NCBI GenBank assembly: GCA_017408185.1 | Contig: JAFQVE010000251.1 | Coordinates: 1 to 19,244 of the forward strand | Direction: 5' to 3' | Length of the DNA: 19,244 nt | Origin: Oscillospiraceae bacterium | Lineage (GTDB): Bacteria > Bacillota_A > Clostridia > Oscillospirales > JAAYXM01 | Shown: positions 7,811 through 13,879 of the stretch, one piece after another | Numbering within the stretch: the stretch's first letter is position 1 | How the letters are laid out: each line of letters begins with the position of its first letter | Program-made: the position numbers and the translations under genes | Notes under the pieces: generated by a model | Told to the model about the DNA's origin: nothing | What the model saw: only the letters and a program-made list of their open reading frames with translations | The model's database searches: none

Positions 7811-7814
7811 CCCC

Positions 7815-8315
7815 TCACTCTGACTTCTTCTCGATTTTATCAACAACGTTGATGTTGACTTTAACCTCATGCTCGCCCTGGTCTTTGTCGGCTTTGTATA
7901 TACCGAGATGCTCTCCCATGAGCTCCAAAGCTTTGAGTGCGCCCTTGCTGTCAAATTTCCACTCACCGCTTTCTTCCCACTTCTTTGTTTCTGAGTTCCA
8001 TTCAAGCACCGGTTCTTTTGACATGCACCGTCTGTATACCTTCTCAGTCTCACTCATAATCGAGCTTGCTGAAAGTCCGAGCTCCTCATATGTCAGTACC
8101 GTGCGAAGAGCTCTGTATTCCTTAACCTCTTCTTTGGCAAGTATTCTCGATGCCTGGGTTGCCGCACTTCGGCTATTATTGCCTTTTCCATACCCTGCCC
8201 TGAGAGCAGCTGCAGCCTTGTTCCCGTCAACCTCAAGTTCTTCTATAAAACGCCGTACTTTAGGCGAAATTTTCTTTTCAAGCTCCGAAAGTCGGAGCAG
8301 CTTATCTTTTTCCAT
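7815..8315 (-). CDS. Phage terminase small subunit
   Basis: A 166-aa protein that recognises phage DNA ends or pac sites and recruits the large subunit for packaging. Residues ~15-65 carry the Terminase_2 signature: SPKVRRFIEELEVDGN followed by AAAALRAGYG, SAATQASRILAKEEVKEY, a helix-turn-helix that binds DNA. The middle (LTYEELGLSASSIMSETEKVYRRCM) and KALELMGEHLGIYK are also typical of the family. The ATG at 8315 has an AAAGGAG site at 8 nt. The neighbours are odd. The next gene in the transcription direction is the scaffold, only 82 bp away, with no large terminase subunit and no portal in between. The family call is confident. Confidence 0.9.
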   Translation of the reverse strand: MEKDKLLRLSELEKKISPKVRRFIEELEVDGNKAAAALRAGYGKGNNSRSAATQASRILAKEEVKEYRALRTVLTYEELGLSASSIMSETEKVYRRCMSKEPVLEWNSETKKWEESGEWKFDSKGALKALELMGEHLGIYKADKDQGEHEVKVNINVVDKIEKKSE

Positions 8316-8487
8316 TTGCTCCGCTCCTTTGTGCGTTGTGATTTTATAATATCACACTTGTTTTTTTCTCACGCCCCGAAAAACAAAAAAATTTTCGACA
8401 AATATTCCACTGCCGAAAATCCTCGTCTGATAGCTTTTTTAGAGCGCGGAGTCGTCTCTCCTCGCCCTGCTTTCCATATACTCCGTT

Positions 8488-8706
8488 TTATTTCCTTCGA
8501 TTTTTTTCTTGCTCTTCGTAATGCCGGTTTCTGTTCCGTGCGAGGGTGCACCTGTCCCAGCTGAAATCAGAACAATGTTCCCGGACATATTTGTCAAGCT
8601 CCTCATTGTCGCAAAAATGAAGAACTCCACACTCGCAGTGAATTTTTGTCTTTTCATCCCACTTAAAATACGGACAAACCCATGTCCTGCGCGAATACCT
8701 CGCCAT
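8488..8706 (-). CDS. Small Cys-rich phage protein (putative zinc-binding)
   Basis: A 72-aa protein starting MARYSRRTWVCPYFKW. Conserved-looking cysteines occur in CPYF, CECG, FCDN, EHC and RCTLA contexts, suggesting a small zinc-binding fold. Proteins of this layout (basic MAR(R/Y) start, CPxY, CExG, and a terminal R/E-rich helix) recur just upstream of terminase genes in clostridial phages, to my recollection. GAAGGGGGC upstream of the ATG serves as ribosome binding site. The role is unknown; an HNH-free regulator of late genes is one possibility. Confidence 0.7.
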   Translation of the reverse strand: MARYSRRTWVCPYFKWDEKTKIHCECGVLHFCDNEELDKYVREHCSDFSWDRCTLARNRNRHYEEQEKNRRK

Positions 8707-9003
8707 TACAAAGCCCCCTTCATCGTTTTTAACTTGATTTTGCCTTTATATAAAGTTCCCACGCGAATAATATAACGCACGTGCGCCTCTCCGCGCGAGA
8801 ATACTCAACATTTTTCAACACGTCGAGCCTCTCCTCTCTCTGTCATTCTGAAGAGGGCTCATCACAACTTCGCTTCTCGAAGAATCTCTCCCCTGCATTC
8901 TTTCTCTCTCGTTTGTGGTCGTAAAACTTTACACATTTACAAGTTTTTGTATAGGCGATTCATTGAGCCTCGCCTTTTTTACTTCTTGTTAGCAAATAAA
9001 GTG
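8707..9003. other. Non-coding gap between Rep-like gene and late module
   Basis: No convincing gene. It contains a 10-bp palindrome CGCACGTGCG (8776-8785), a family B repeat (8841-8888), a perfect dyad GTAAA-AC-TTTAC (8921-8932), and a weak plus-direction hairpin AGGCGA..TCGCCT (8953-8975) followed by six T. A late promoter may lie here, but I cannot single out a good one. Confidence 0.5.
8841..8888. repeat. Interspersed repeat, family B (copy 3, diverged centre)
   Basis: Starts TGTCATTCTGA and ends CTCGAAGAATCTC, with a longer unique middle than the other copies. It is intergenic, between the Rep-like gene and the 72-aa gene. Confidence 0.75.
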
Positions 9004-9753
9004 TCATTCCGTACTCTCCGACGGGTTTCTCCCTTTTTCCGGAATCTTCACATATTTAAAATATAGGTACCCGAACTCGTTACTCCCCCGCTCGACGAGT
9101 TTATATCCCTTGGGAGCTCTCGGAGGCTTGTCCACACTGTAATCTCGCATTATGAGTGTCACACGTTCTTTCTGCGGTGCTTCCATATTCCGTGTCATAT
9201 AATATCTGTGTCCGCCTTGCTCAGACGTCCAATGGTTAAATAAGTAATTTGCAAGACCCGTAAAGTCTGCGCCGTAATCTTCACCGTTGTATTTGTTATG
9301 TTCTCGAAGTGCAACAATTCTCCCGACTCCTCCATATATCCATTGCTCACGGATGATTTCCTCGGGTATCCCTTTTGATACCATATGGAAATGTATTCTT
9401 TCGGTTGATTTGCCTCTTCCTTTATAAAAAGCTATTTTTGCATCCGGAAAACGGCGCCGCAATCTTCGTATGTATGCAGATTTTATTTTTTCTGCTTCCT
9501 TAAATGTATGTACCTCGTGTTCATCGTCAAAGGTAAGTGTTGAGTAAAGAGAAACCCCCGCTCTGAAGTTGTGGTTGAACTTCAGAGCATGGCGACGTCT
9601 CGCAATCTCTGTTTTATGCCTCTCCCTCTCCTCATCCGTCTTGAATCTCGGTTTTGGCTTTGAGTTCTTGAAATTTCTCGTGTTATCAGCAACCGTATAT
9701 ACAATCTGTTCGCACACCGCACCGGCAAATATTGTTCGCTTAACCCTCTTCAC
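9004..9753 (-). CDS. Rolling-circle replication-type HUH endonuclease (Rep-like)
   Basis: A 249-aa basic protein. Residues 68-76 (SLYSTLTFD) match Rep motif 1. Residues 119-126 (RIHFHMVS) are the HUH metal-binding motif 2 with H121 and H123. Residues 162-175 (ADFTGLANYLFNHW) are the motif 3 region with Y170 as the likely nucleophile, though the usual Lys spacing is not obvious. Such enzymes nick one strand at an origin and stay covalently bound, and act in plasmids, filamentous phages and microviruses. Close relatives appear in clostridial tailed-phage genomes beside SSB, as here. The conserved C-terminal half (PPRAPKGYKLVE, GYLYFKYVK) also fits that phage family. The start is GTG at 9753 with an AGGAGG site 9 nt upstream. 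Whether it starts phage replication or does another nicking job is open. Confidence 0.75.
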   Translation of the reverse strand: MKRVKRTIFAGAVCEQIVYTVADNTRNFKNSKPKPRFKTDEERERHKTEIARRRHALKFNHNFRAGVSLYSTLTFDDEHEVHTFKEAEKIKSAYIRRLRRRFPDAKIAFYKGRGKSTERIHFHMVSKGIPEEIIREQWIYGGVGRIVALREHNKYNGEDYGADFTGLANYLFNHWTSEQGGHRYYMTRNMEAPQKERVTLIMRDYSVDKPPRAPKGYKLVERGSNEFGYLYFKYVKIPEKGRNPSESTE

Positions 9754-9945
9754 TTTCCCTCACCTCCTCGTCGAGCCTCGCCTTTTAGCTCGTTTCCGCC
9801 TGCGGCGAAAAGCTTCGCTTTATCGGCGGTCTCTCCTTTTTCGCAAAAATCAGGATTTTTGCGAGCTCTTTCTTAGCGCACAGTTAAAGAATCCCAAAGC
9901 CTTCCCCTCGAGGGGAAGGTGACGGCGTAGCCGTCGGATGAGGTG
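9754..9945. other. Repeat-rich gap between SSB and Rep-like genes
   Basis: Apart from the Rep ribosome binding site it holds a perfect 10-bp inverted repeat, TCGCAAAAAT-CAGG-ATTTTTGCGA (9841-9864), a degenerate family B end (AGAATCCCAAAG, about 9888-9899) and a family A repeat. No gene is seen. Confidence 0.6.
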
Positions 9946-9947
9946 TC
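9900..9947. repeat. Interspersed repeat, family A (copy 4)
   Basis: CCTTCCCCTCGAGGGGAAGG head (a perfect palindrome here), central hairpin GACGGCGTAGCCGTC, tail GGATGAGGTGTC. It runs straight into a family B copy that overlaps the end of ssb. Confidence 0.85.
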
Positions 9948-9973
9948 ATTCTGAGCTTGTCGAGGAATCTCCC
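9944..9973. repeat. Interspersed repeat, family B (copy 4) forming the 3' end of ssb
   Basis: TGTCATTCTGAGCTTGTCGA then GGAATCTCCC. Read on the minus strand it supplies the last codons GDSSTSSE and the TGA stop of the single-stranded DNA-binding protein. Confidence 0.85.
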
Positions 9974-10317
9974 ATCACTATCGGATAAGATATCTCTCCG
10001 CCCCTCTTGCCCTCACCAAAGAAAACCTCATCCACAACAACCTCAACCGTATCCTTGTTGTTTCCGTCCCGGTCTTTATACGTACGCACCTGTAGCCTTC
10101 CGCTCACTGCGACAAGCTGTCCTTTGGAGAGCCACTTTGAAACAAACTCCGCCGTCCCACGCCATGCGACAATATTTATAAAATCCGCATTCTGTTCATC
10201 TCTTCTGAACCCTCTGTCAACAGCCAGAGCAAATGACACAACCGGCACACCTTCCTGTGTGTGCCGGAGCTCCGGTTCTCTTACGAGCCTCCCCATCAGA
10301 ATTACTTTGTTTAACAT
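9946..10317 (-). CDS. ssb: Single-stranded DNA-binding protein with C-tail replaced by a repeat
   Basis: A 123-aa SSB. The OB fold is complete: MLNKVILMGRLVREPELRHT at the start, VVSFALAVDR, the strand FINIVAWRGTAEFVSKWLSKGQ, and VSGRLQVRTYKDRDGN. It coats single-stranded DNA during phage replication. Bacterial and phage SSBs normally go on to a flexible linker and an acidic tip (DDDIPF-like) that recruits other replication proteins. Here the protein stops soon after the OB fold with ..IVMGDSSTSSE. The last residues and stop codon come from a family B repeat, so the tip is missing. The start ATG at 10317 has a GGGGGAG site. It lies directly upstream of the HUH Rep-like gene and downstream of small Cys-rich genes. 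The SSB identity is certain from the fold motifs. Loss of the tail by repeat insertion is inference. Confidence 0.93.
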   Translation of the reverse strand: MLNKVILMGRLVREPELRHTQEGVPVVSFALAVDRGFRRDEQNADFINIVAWRGTAEFVSKWLSKGQLVAVSGRLQVRTYKDRDGNNKDTVEVVVDEVFFGEGKRGGEISYPIVMGDSSTSSE

Positions 10318-10335
10318 CCTCGTCTCCCCCCTGGG

Positions 10336-10524
10336 CTAACACTGAAGCATAAGACTACACGGTTGCTTCTTCATCTTGTCGTTTGCAATTTTCTTTGTAT
10401 TTGCCATGTAGCTTCGGCAATGCGTTTTATATTCAACCTCTCCGCGAATTGTAAACATGCACGGATATGTTTTGCAGAACTCGCAAGTGCGATAATCCTT
10501 TTTCGCCTTTTTAGGTATGGCCAT
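10336..10524 (-). CDS. Small Cys-rich phage protein, 62 aa
   Basis: A basic protein (MAIPKKAKKDYRTCEFCKTY..) with a CxxC pair (CEFC) and three later cysteines (CMF, HCRSY, CSLMLQC), suggesting one small zinc site. An AAGGTGA site precedes the ATG. Its start overlaps the upstream gene by 14 nt, and SSB begins 19 nt after it, so it belongs to the same operon. No known function. Small zinc-ribbon-like proteins are common in this part of clostridial phage genomes. Confidence 0.65.
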   Translation of the reverse strand: MAIPKKAKKDYRTCEFCKTYPCMFTIRGEVEYKTHCRSYMANTKKIANDKMKKQPCSLMLQC

Positions 10525-10669
10525 TTCTTGTCACCTTCGCTTTCCGACAGTTTTTTCTTTTCTTTCTGTTCTGTTCCACCAGCGGATTCCATCCGCAAGC
10601 AGAGCAATCTTTCTTTTTGCACTCAATCATCTCATTATGTACGCAAGATGGCGTTGCAAACGTTCTCAT
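10511..10669 (-). CDS. Small Cys-rich phage protein, 52 aa
   Basis: I chose the ATG at 10669 (MRTFATPSCVHNEMIECKKK) because an AAAGGGG ribosome binding site stands before it; the frame stays open further upstream inside the neighbouring gene. Four cysteines (CVHN, ECKKKDC, ACGWNP) end in the CGWNP motif followed by a very basic helix, a pattern seen in small phage and integrative-element proteins. It overlaps the upstream gene by 35 nt and the downstream one by 14 nt, so the three are translationally linked. Function unknown. Confidence 0.6.
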   Translation of the reverse strand: MRTFATPSCVHNEMIECKKKDCSACGWNPLVEQNRKKRKNCRKAKVTRNGHT

Positions 10670-10964
10670 GCTTATTCCCCTTTCTTTTCCTTCCCGGCTC
10701 CCAGCGTCTGAAGTAGAAGCCGTCACGGTATACAAAATATCCCAAATGCCCCTTTTTCTTCAATTCTCTCAGCACAGCCATGCATTCGTTTACAGGTCTG
10801 TCCTTGCAAACAGCCAACCGCTCGGCAAGCTCCCGGAGCGTTTGCTTATAATCCTCTTTAATGCACATCGAAATCACCGCACACGTTGAACTGTTCTTTG
10901 CATCAAACGGATCCACCGCCCATATTGGCAGTTTCGGTTGCGCCGGCCGTCCCGGTCTGCTCAT
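10635..10964 (-). CDS. Putative winged-helix DNA-binding phage protein
   Basis: A 109-aa protein. The frame is open to 11039, but the ATG at 10964 (MSRPGRPAQPKLPIW) lies 9 nt after GGAGGG, while the preceding ATG touches it, so I start here. After a Pro-rich N-terminus, residues ~25-85 predict a helix-turn-helix plus wing: STCAVISMCIKEDYKQ, TLRELAERLAVCKDRPVNEC, MAVLRELKKKGHLGYF, YRDGFYFRRW. That is the order of helices in winged-helix domains, so DNA binding is likely. It begins the promoter-proximal end of the ssb/rep group. Two direct repeats lie 33-52 nt upstream. No precise family recognised. Confidence 0.65.
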   Translation of the reverse strand: MSRPGRPAQPKLPIWAVDPFDAKNSSTCAVISMCIKEDYKQTLRELAERLAVCKDRPVNECMAVLRELKKKGHLGYFVYRDGFYFRRWEPGRKRKGNKHENVCNAILRT

Positions 10965-11222
10965 ATTTATCATCCCTCCAAAAATCACATAGTAACTTGA
11001 GAGTAGGTTGAGAGTAACCTCAACTTTTTCGTGTAACAATTATAAAAATGAAACTTCCGGCTCAGATGTTAATTTATATGGTAATATAACAAATTTGGAA
11101 TTGAATACCTATCTGTGTGGTGCTATACTGCAAGTAGGCGTTAAGGTTTCGCTTTCACTCATCTTGGGACAGATTATACCTTTACCGTTTTTTTGCAGTC
11201 TGCTTGGGAAAGGAGGAAAAGC
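10965..11222. other. Intergenic regulatory region between the wHTH gene and the plus-strand micro-ORF
   Basis: No gene on either strand except the leader of the plus-strand unit. TTGAGAGTA occurs twice (10997-11005 and 11008-11016), 11 bp apart, followed by GTTGAG..CTCAAC and five T. The stretch also contains the plus-strand promoter at 11101-11129 and an 87-nt untranslated leader. Confidence 0.55.
11101..11129 (+). promoter_or_regulatory. Sigma-A type promoter for the micro-ORF
   Basis: TTGAAT (11101-11106), 17-bp spacer, TATACT (11124-11129). It points into a leader that ends in a strong ribosome binding site and a micro-ORF, opposite to the surrounding operon. Confidence 0.7.
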
Positions 11223-11294
11223 ATGTCAGACTTAAATTTAACGCTTGCGCTTATTATCATCTACATGCTCATCCAACCAGTCTCCCCGAGATAA
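11223..11294 (+). CDS. Hydrophobic 23-residue micro-protein (type I toxin-like candidate)
   Basis: ATG..TAA encoding MSDLNLTLALIIIYMLIQPV plus SPR. Residues 4-18 are one hydrophobic helix, long enough to enter a membrane, with a charged/Pro end. The ribosome binding site AAAGGAGG lies 6 nt upstream and is one of the best in the window. The unit has its own promoter (11101-11129) and terminator (11328-11360), and runs against the minus-strand operon, whose transcripts would be antisense to it. That layout is shared with type I toxin genes of Gram-positive phages and plasmids (Fst, TxpA, BsrG classes), but the sequence is not one of them as far as I can tell. No dedicated antisense RNA promoter is obvious. 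The expression unit is well supported; the toxin role is inference. Confidence 0.6.
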   Translation: MSDLNLTLALIIIYMLIQPVSPR

Positions 11295-11327
11295 TGTGAT
11301 AATAGCGCAACGGCCATTACGGCCCCT

Positions 11328-11360
11328 GCGTCCGACCAAAAGTCGGGCGCTCTTCTTTTT
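11328..11360 (+). terminator. Rho-independent terminator of the micro-ORF unit
   Basis: A 9-bp stem GCGTCCGAC/GTCGGGCGC with one wobble pair, loop CAAAA, then TCTTCTTTTT. The poly-T is on the plus strand only, so it serves the micro-ORF and not the opposing operon. Confidence 0.75.
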
Positions 11361-11388
11361 ACCCCATATATCTCAGCTCGGTCCTCTC

Positions 11389-11532
11389 CTAAAACGTCAC
11401 TACCATATTCAGTACAGCGGCGGCTATCCAGTAAATAACCTTCCGCCAATCGCGCGCCACTCCGTACATCACTGCTGCGCCAATGTCGAGCAAAATCAAA
11501 ATAACCGGGAATATATGTGTATATTTAATCAC
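11389..11532 (-). CDS. Small two-helix phage membrane protein, 47 aa
   Basis: GTG start at 11532 overlaps the methyltransferase stop (GTGA), with GAGG four nt upstream. The protein (MIKYTHIFPVILILLDIGAA.. then DWRKVIYWIAAAVLNMVVTF) has two transmembrane helices (residues ~7-25 and ~32-47) joined by a short basic turn. I recall near-identical small proteins in clostridial phages at a similar place. It is coupled to the methyltransferase. Function unknown; a holin role is possible by shape but the early position argues against it. Confidence 0.7.
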   Translation of the reverse strand: MIKYTHIFPVILILLDIGAAVMYGVARDWRKVIYWIAAAVLNMVVTF

Positions 11533-13460
11533 TTTGCCTCACATTCAAACAATCTCTTTTTTTCATTACAATACTCCGGCAGATTGGCTCTCACCATTGC
11601 CGCAGGTACCGGAGGAGTGACAGCATTTCCGCATCGTGCCACCTGTTTTGTTTTGGGATACGGATTTCCTTCCGAATCCACGTCGATAATATAATCTTCC
11701 GGGAATCCTTGTGCATTAAACAGCTCTCTAGGCTGAAGCATTCGCATTTTTATGTCTGTTATTATGTAGTCCTCTCCATGTACAGTCACAACGGCAAACC
11801 TATCTTTTGTCGTCACCGTATCGAGCGGAGCTTCTACGGACTTTGCCGCCCCATTAGAGAAATACTTAACAAGAAACGCCTGCACCTCTGCGTGATGTGC
11901 TCCGCTGCATGATACAGTCGTTAGCGGTTCATCCGCAGACTGTCCGTCCATGTTGTTGCGAAGCGTGAGAATGTGAGCTGTAACGAGGCTGTTGTGGTCC
12001 TTTGCAGTTACAGTATCCAACGGCTTGTCCATCCCGCTCCCGCTACCTGCATATCCTCCGGCATAGTTTTTCATAATATGCGCCACAGACAGTGCATATC
12101 GGTTTGAAGTGTCCTGTGTCATAAGCGGTTCGCTGAGTTCTTGTCCACGCACTTCATCCTTTGAGGTTTCCTGATGATACTGAATCAATGTGGGTGCGAC
12201 AACATAATGCTTACCACTTCCAACGACAGTCCCAAGCGGCTCATCCGCACTGTTTGCTCTCGGTGCCTGGTTCTTTCTCTCTCCGTATCCAACAGGAATA
12301 ATAGTAGGAGCAACAAGCCCAAATCTCTGCGCCCCCGGCATTACCGTATCTATAGGTCTGTCCAACACTTGACCTTTACTATGCTGTTGGAACTTTGTCA
12401 GAATTGGCATCGAAAGGTAGTTGCGATTTCCCGTTGTCACTGTAGGCAACGGAGAATCAGCCGTTGCCCCGACATTATTGGTGTTGTTACACATAATAGT
12501 CGGCGTCACCACGCCATACCCGTGTTTTGCAGTAACCGTCTGCAACGGGTCATTGATACTTTGCCCTCTGAAACCCTCGCCGGAATGATTTACAGTCACT
12601 ATAAACGGTTCGGGGTTATCAATAACAAATTTTTGAATACCTCTCGCTATTCTGCGAAGCGTATTTTCTGCAAGTGGTTTTTCCCTCTCGAAGATACTCT
12701 GTGCCGGTATACTCCAGTCGATGCACTCTGCAGCCGTTCTGTACGGGAGAAGCTTACCGTTCTTTACTTCGGGGTTACTCTTTGCCCCATGTGTCGGTGT
12801 CGGCCATGCAATAGGATTACCGTCACAGCGCCCGATAAGATAGAATCTTGTACGTGTTGTAGGCGCACCGTAATCACATGATTTCAATGTTCTGTACTCG
12901 ATGTTGTATCCCAGTCCCTTTATAAGCGCTTTTGCCATTTCGGAGTATTGAGAGATTCCGAGCGCATCGCACATCTCGTTAAAGGCGGAGTGTTCTTGCG
13001 GTATACCCGTTGTAAGCGCAAGTATAAAACCCTCAAAAGTCTCTCCTGCTCGTTCCTTTATTGGTTTGTTATCTTTTCCGAGAGGTCCCCACGTCTGAAT
13101 TTCAGGCACATTCTCCATCATAATCACACACGGCCTAACGAGATACGCCCATCGCACCGCTACCCAGGCAAGCCCTCTTATATTCTTATCGACAGGCTTA
13201 CCACCTTTTGCGCGGCTGAAATGTTTGCAATCGGGACTGAACCACGCAAGGGCAACCTTTTCGCCTCCGCAAGCTTCTTCCGGGTCAACCTCCCATACAT
13301 CTTCACAATAATGCTTTGTATTCGGATGGTTCGCCTTGTGCATTGTAATGGCATCGGGGTCATGGTTGATAGCAATGTCTACACTTCTGCCAATAGCCAT
13401 TTCTATCCCGGTTGACGCTCCTCCGCCTCCGGCGAAGTTGTCAACAAATAATTCACGCAC
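11529..13460 (-). CDS. Phage C5-cytosine DNA methyltransferase with an eight-repeat internal region
   Basis: A 643-aa protein that methylates cytosine in DNA using S-adenosylmethionine. Motif I is DNFAGGGGASTGIE (7-20). Motif IV is FSPDCKHFS (74-82) with Cys78 the nucleophile. Motif VI is MMENVPEI (114-121). Motif VIII is APTTRTRFYLIGR (199-211). Motif IX is LQPRELFNAQGFP (575-587) and motif X is CGNAVTPPVP (610-619). Between VIII and IX, in the target-recognition region, about 250 residues consist of eight imperfect units with a (D/E/A)PLxTVT core, spaced 32-39 residues (Pro at 305, 337, 369, 408, 445, 480, 512, 545). There is no restriction enzyme beside it, so it is probably an orphan that protects phage DNA. 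The start is GTG with AAAAAGGAG 8 nt upstream. The family is certain. The repeats are typical of a subgroup in Firmicutes phages. Confidence 0.95.
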   Translation of the reverse strand: MRELFVDNFAGGGGASTGIEMAIGRSVDIAINHDPDAITMHKANHPNTKHYCEDVWEVDPEEACGGEKVALAWFSPDCKHFSRAKGGKPVDKNIRGLAWVAVRWAYLVRPCVIMMENVPEIQTWGPLGKDNKPIKERAGETFEGFILALTTGIPQEHSAFNEMCDALGISQYSEMAKALIKGLGYNIEYRTLKSCDYGAPTTRTRFYLIGRCDGNPIAWPTPTHGAKSNPEVKNGKLLPYRTAAECIDWSIPAQSIFEREKPLAENTLRRIARGIQKFVIDNPEPFIVTVNHSGEGFRGQSINDPLQTVTAKHGYGVVTPTIMCNNTNNVGATADSPLPTVTTGNRNYLSMPILTKFQQHSKGQVLDRPIDTVMPGAQRFGLVAPTIIPVGYGERKNQAPRANSADEPLGTVVGSGKHYVVAPTLIQYHQETSKDEVRGQELSEPLMTQDTSNRYALSVAHIMKNYAGGYAGSGSGMDKPLDTVTAKDHNSLVTAHILTLRNNMDGQSADEPLTTVSCSGAHHAEVQAFLVKYFSNGAAKSVEAPLDTVTTKDRFAVVTVHGEDYIITDIKMRMLQPRELFNAQGFPEDYIIDVDSEGNPYPKTKQVARCGNAVTPPVPAAMVRANLPEYCNEKKRLFECEAK

Positions 13461-13475
13461 CGTTCTTTCTCCTTT

Positions 13476-13625
13476 TTATATTTGTTTTAATATTTCCCTC
13501 ACCGAGAGCTCACTCCCGGAGAGCTTGTACCATATAACCATACTTACTGGATAGACCACACCGAACAGGAAGAAAATGCCTATTGCAAAAGGCAGCAATC
13601 TTATAAAACATTCCCAAAACGTCAT
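13476..13625 (-). CDS. Small phage membrane protein, 49 aa
   Basis: ATG at 13625 overlaps the TGA of the upstream gene (ATGA). The protein (MTFWECFIRLLPFAIGIFFL.. VVYPVSMVIWYKLSG, ending SVREILKQI) has one long or two short transmembrane helices (residues ~8-34) and a charged C-terminus. The YPVSMVIWYKLSGS segment resembles small membrane proteins of other clostridial prophages. It precedes the methyltransferase by 15 nt in one operon. Role unknown. Confidence 0.65.
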   Translation of the reverse strand: MTFWECFIRLLPFAIGIFFLFGVVYPVSMVIWYKLSGSELSVREILKQI

Positions 13626-13879
13626 ACGTCCCCGCCTTCCTTTCTCCTCTTCTCCTCGGCGTACCGCTCGCGACGTTTACGGCAAAGCTCCGCTCGGTTC
13701 TTTTCGTAGTATGCCTTGTTGTACGCTGAACGCTTGTCTTTTCCCCATTCTGCGTTTTGTCGGCGAGAGCGTTCGAGATATTCTTCGCGATGTCCTTCGT
13801 AATGGTCTTTCATAGCCTTTGCATGCTTCTCCCTGTTTTTCGAATAGTACTCTTTGTTGTACTCTTTCTTCTCAGCCAC
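13622..13879 (-). CDS. Basic, highly charged phage protein, 85 aa
   Basis: Starts at GTG 13879 after a GGTGGGGGC site. Composition is dominated by Lys, Arg, Glu and Tyr, with a repeated Y(Y/S)xKNRE pattern (EYYSKNREKHAKA, AYYEKNRAELCRK, plus HYEGHREEYLER), i.e. three related helical units of about 17-27 residues. A nucleic-acid-binding role is plausible, but nothing shows it directly. It overlaps both neighbouring genes by 4-8 nt, as expected within an operon. Confidence 0.6.
   Translation of the reverse strand: MAEKKEYNKEYYSKNREKHAKAMKDHYEGHREEYLERSRRQNAEWGKDKRSAYNKAYYEKNRAELCRKRRERYAEEKRRKEGGDV

Noticed and set aside
8337..8356. Dyad TGTGAT..ATCACA followed by T-rich DNA upstream of terS
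   Set aside because: Only 6 bp with an 8-nt A/T loop, and no plus-strand gene for it to terminate. Could be chance in A/T-rich DNA.
8953..8980. Plus-direction terminator-like hairpin after the Rep-like gene
   Set aside because: Short 6-bp stem with an 11-nt loop and wrong orientation for the adjacent genes; kept only as a note on the gap.
11261..11449. 62-codon minus-strand frame ending ..GETGWMSM under the micro-ORF
   Set aside because: It is out of frame with, and overlaps, the well-supported 47-aa membrane protein. It has no ribosome binding site and covers the micro-ORF terminator.
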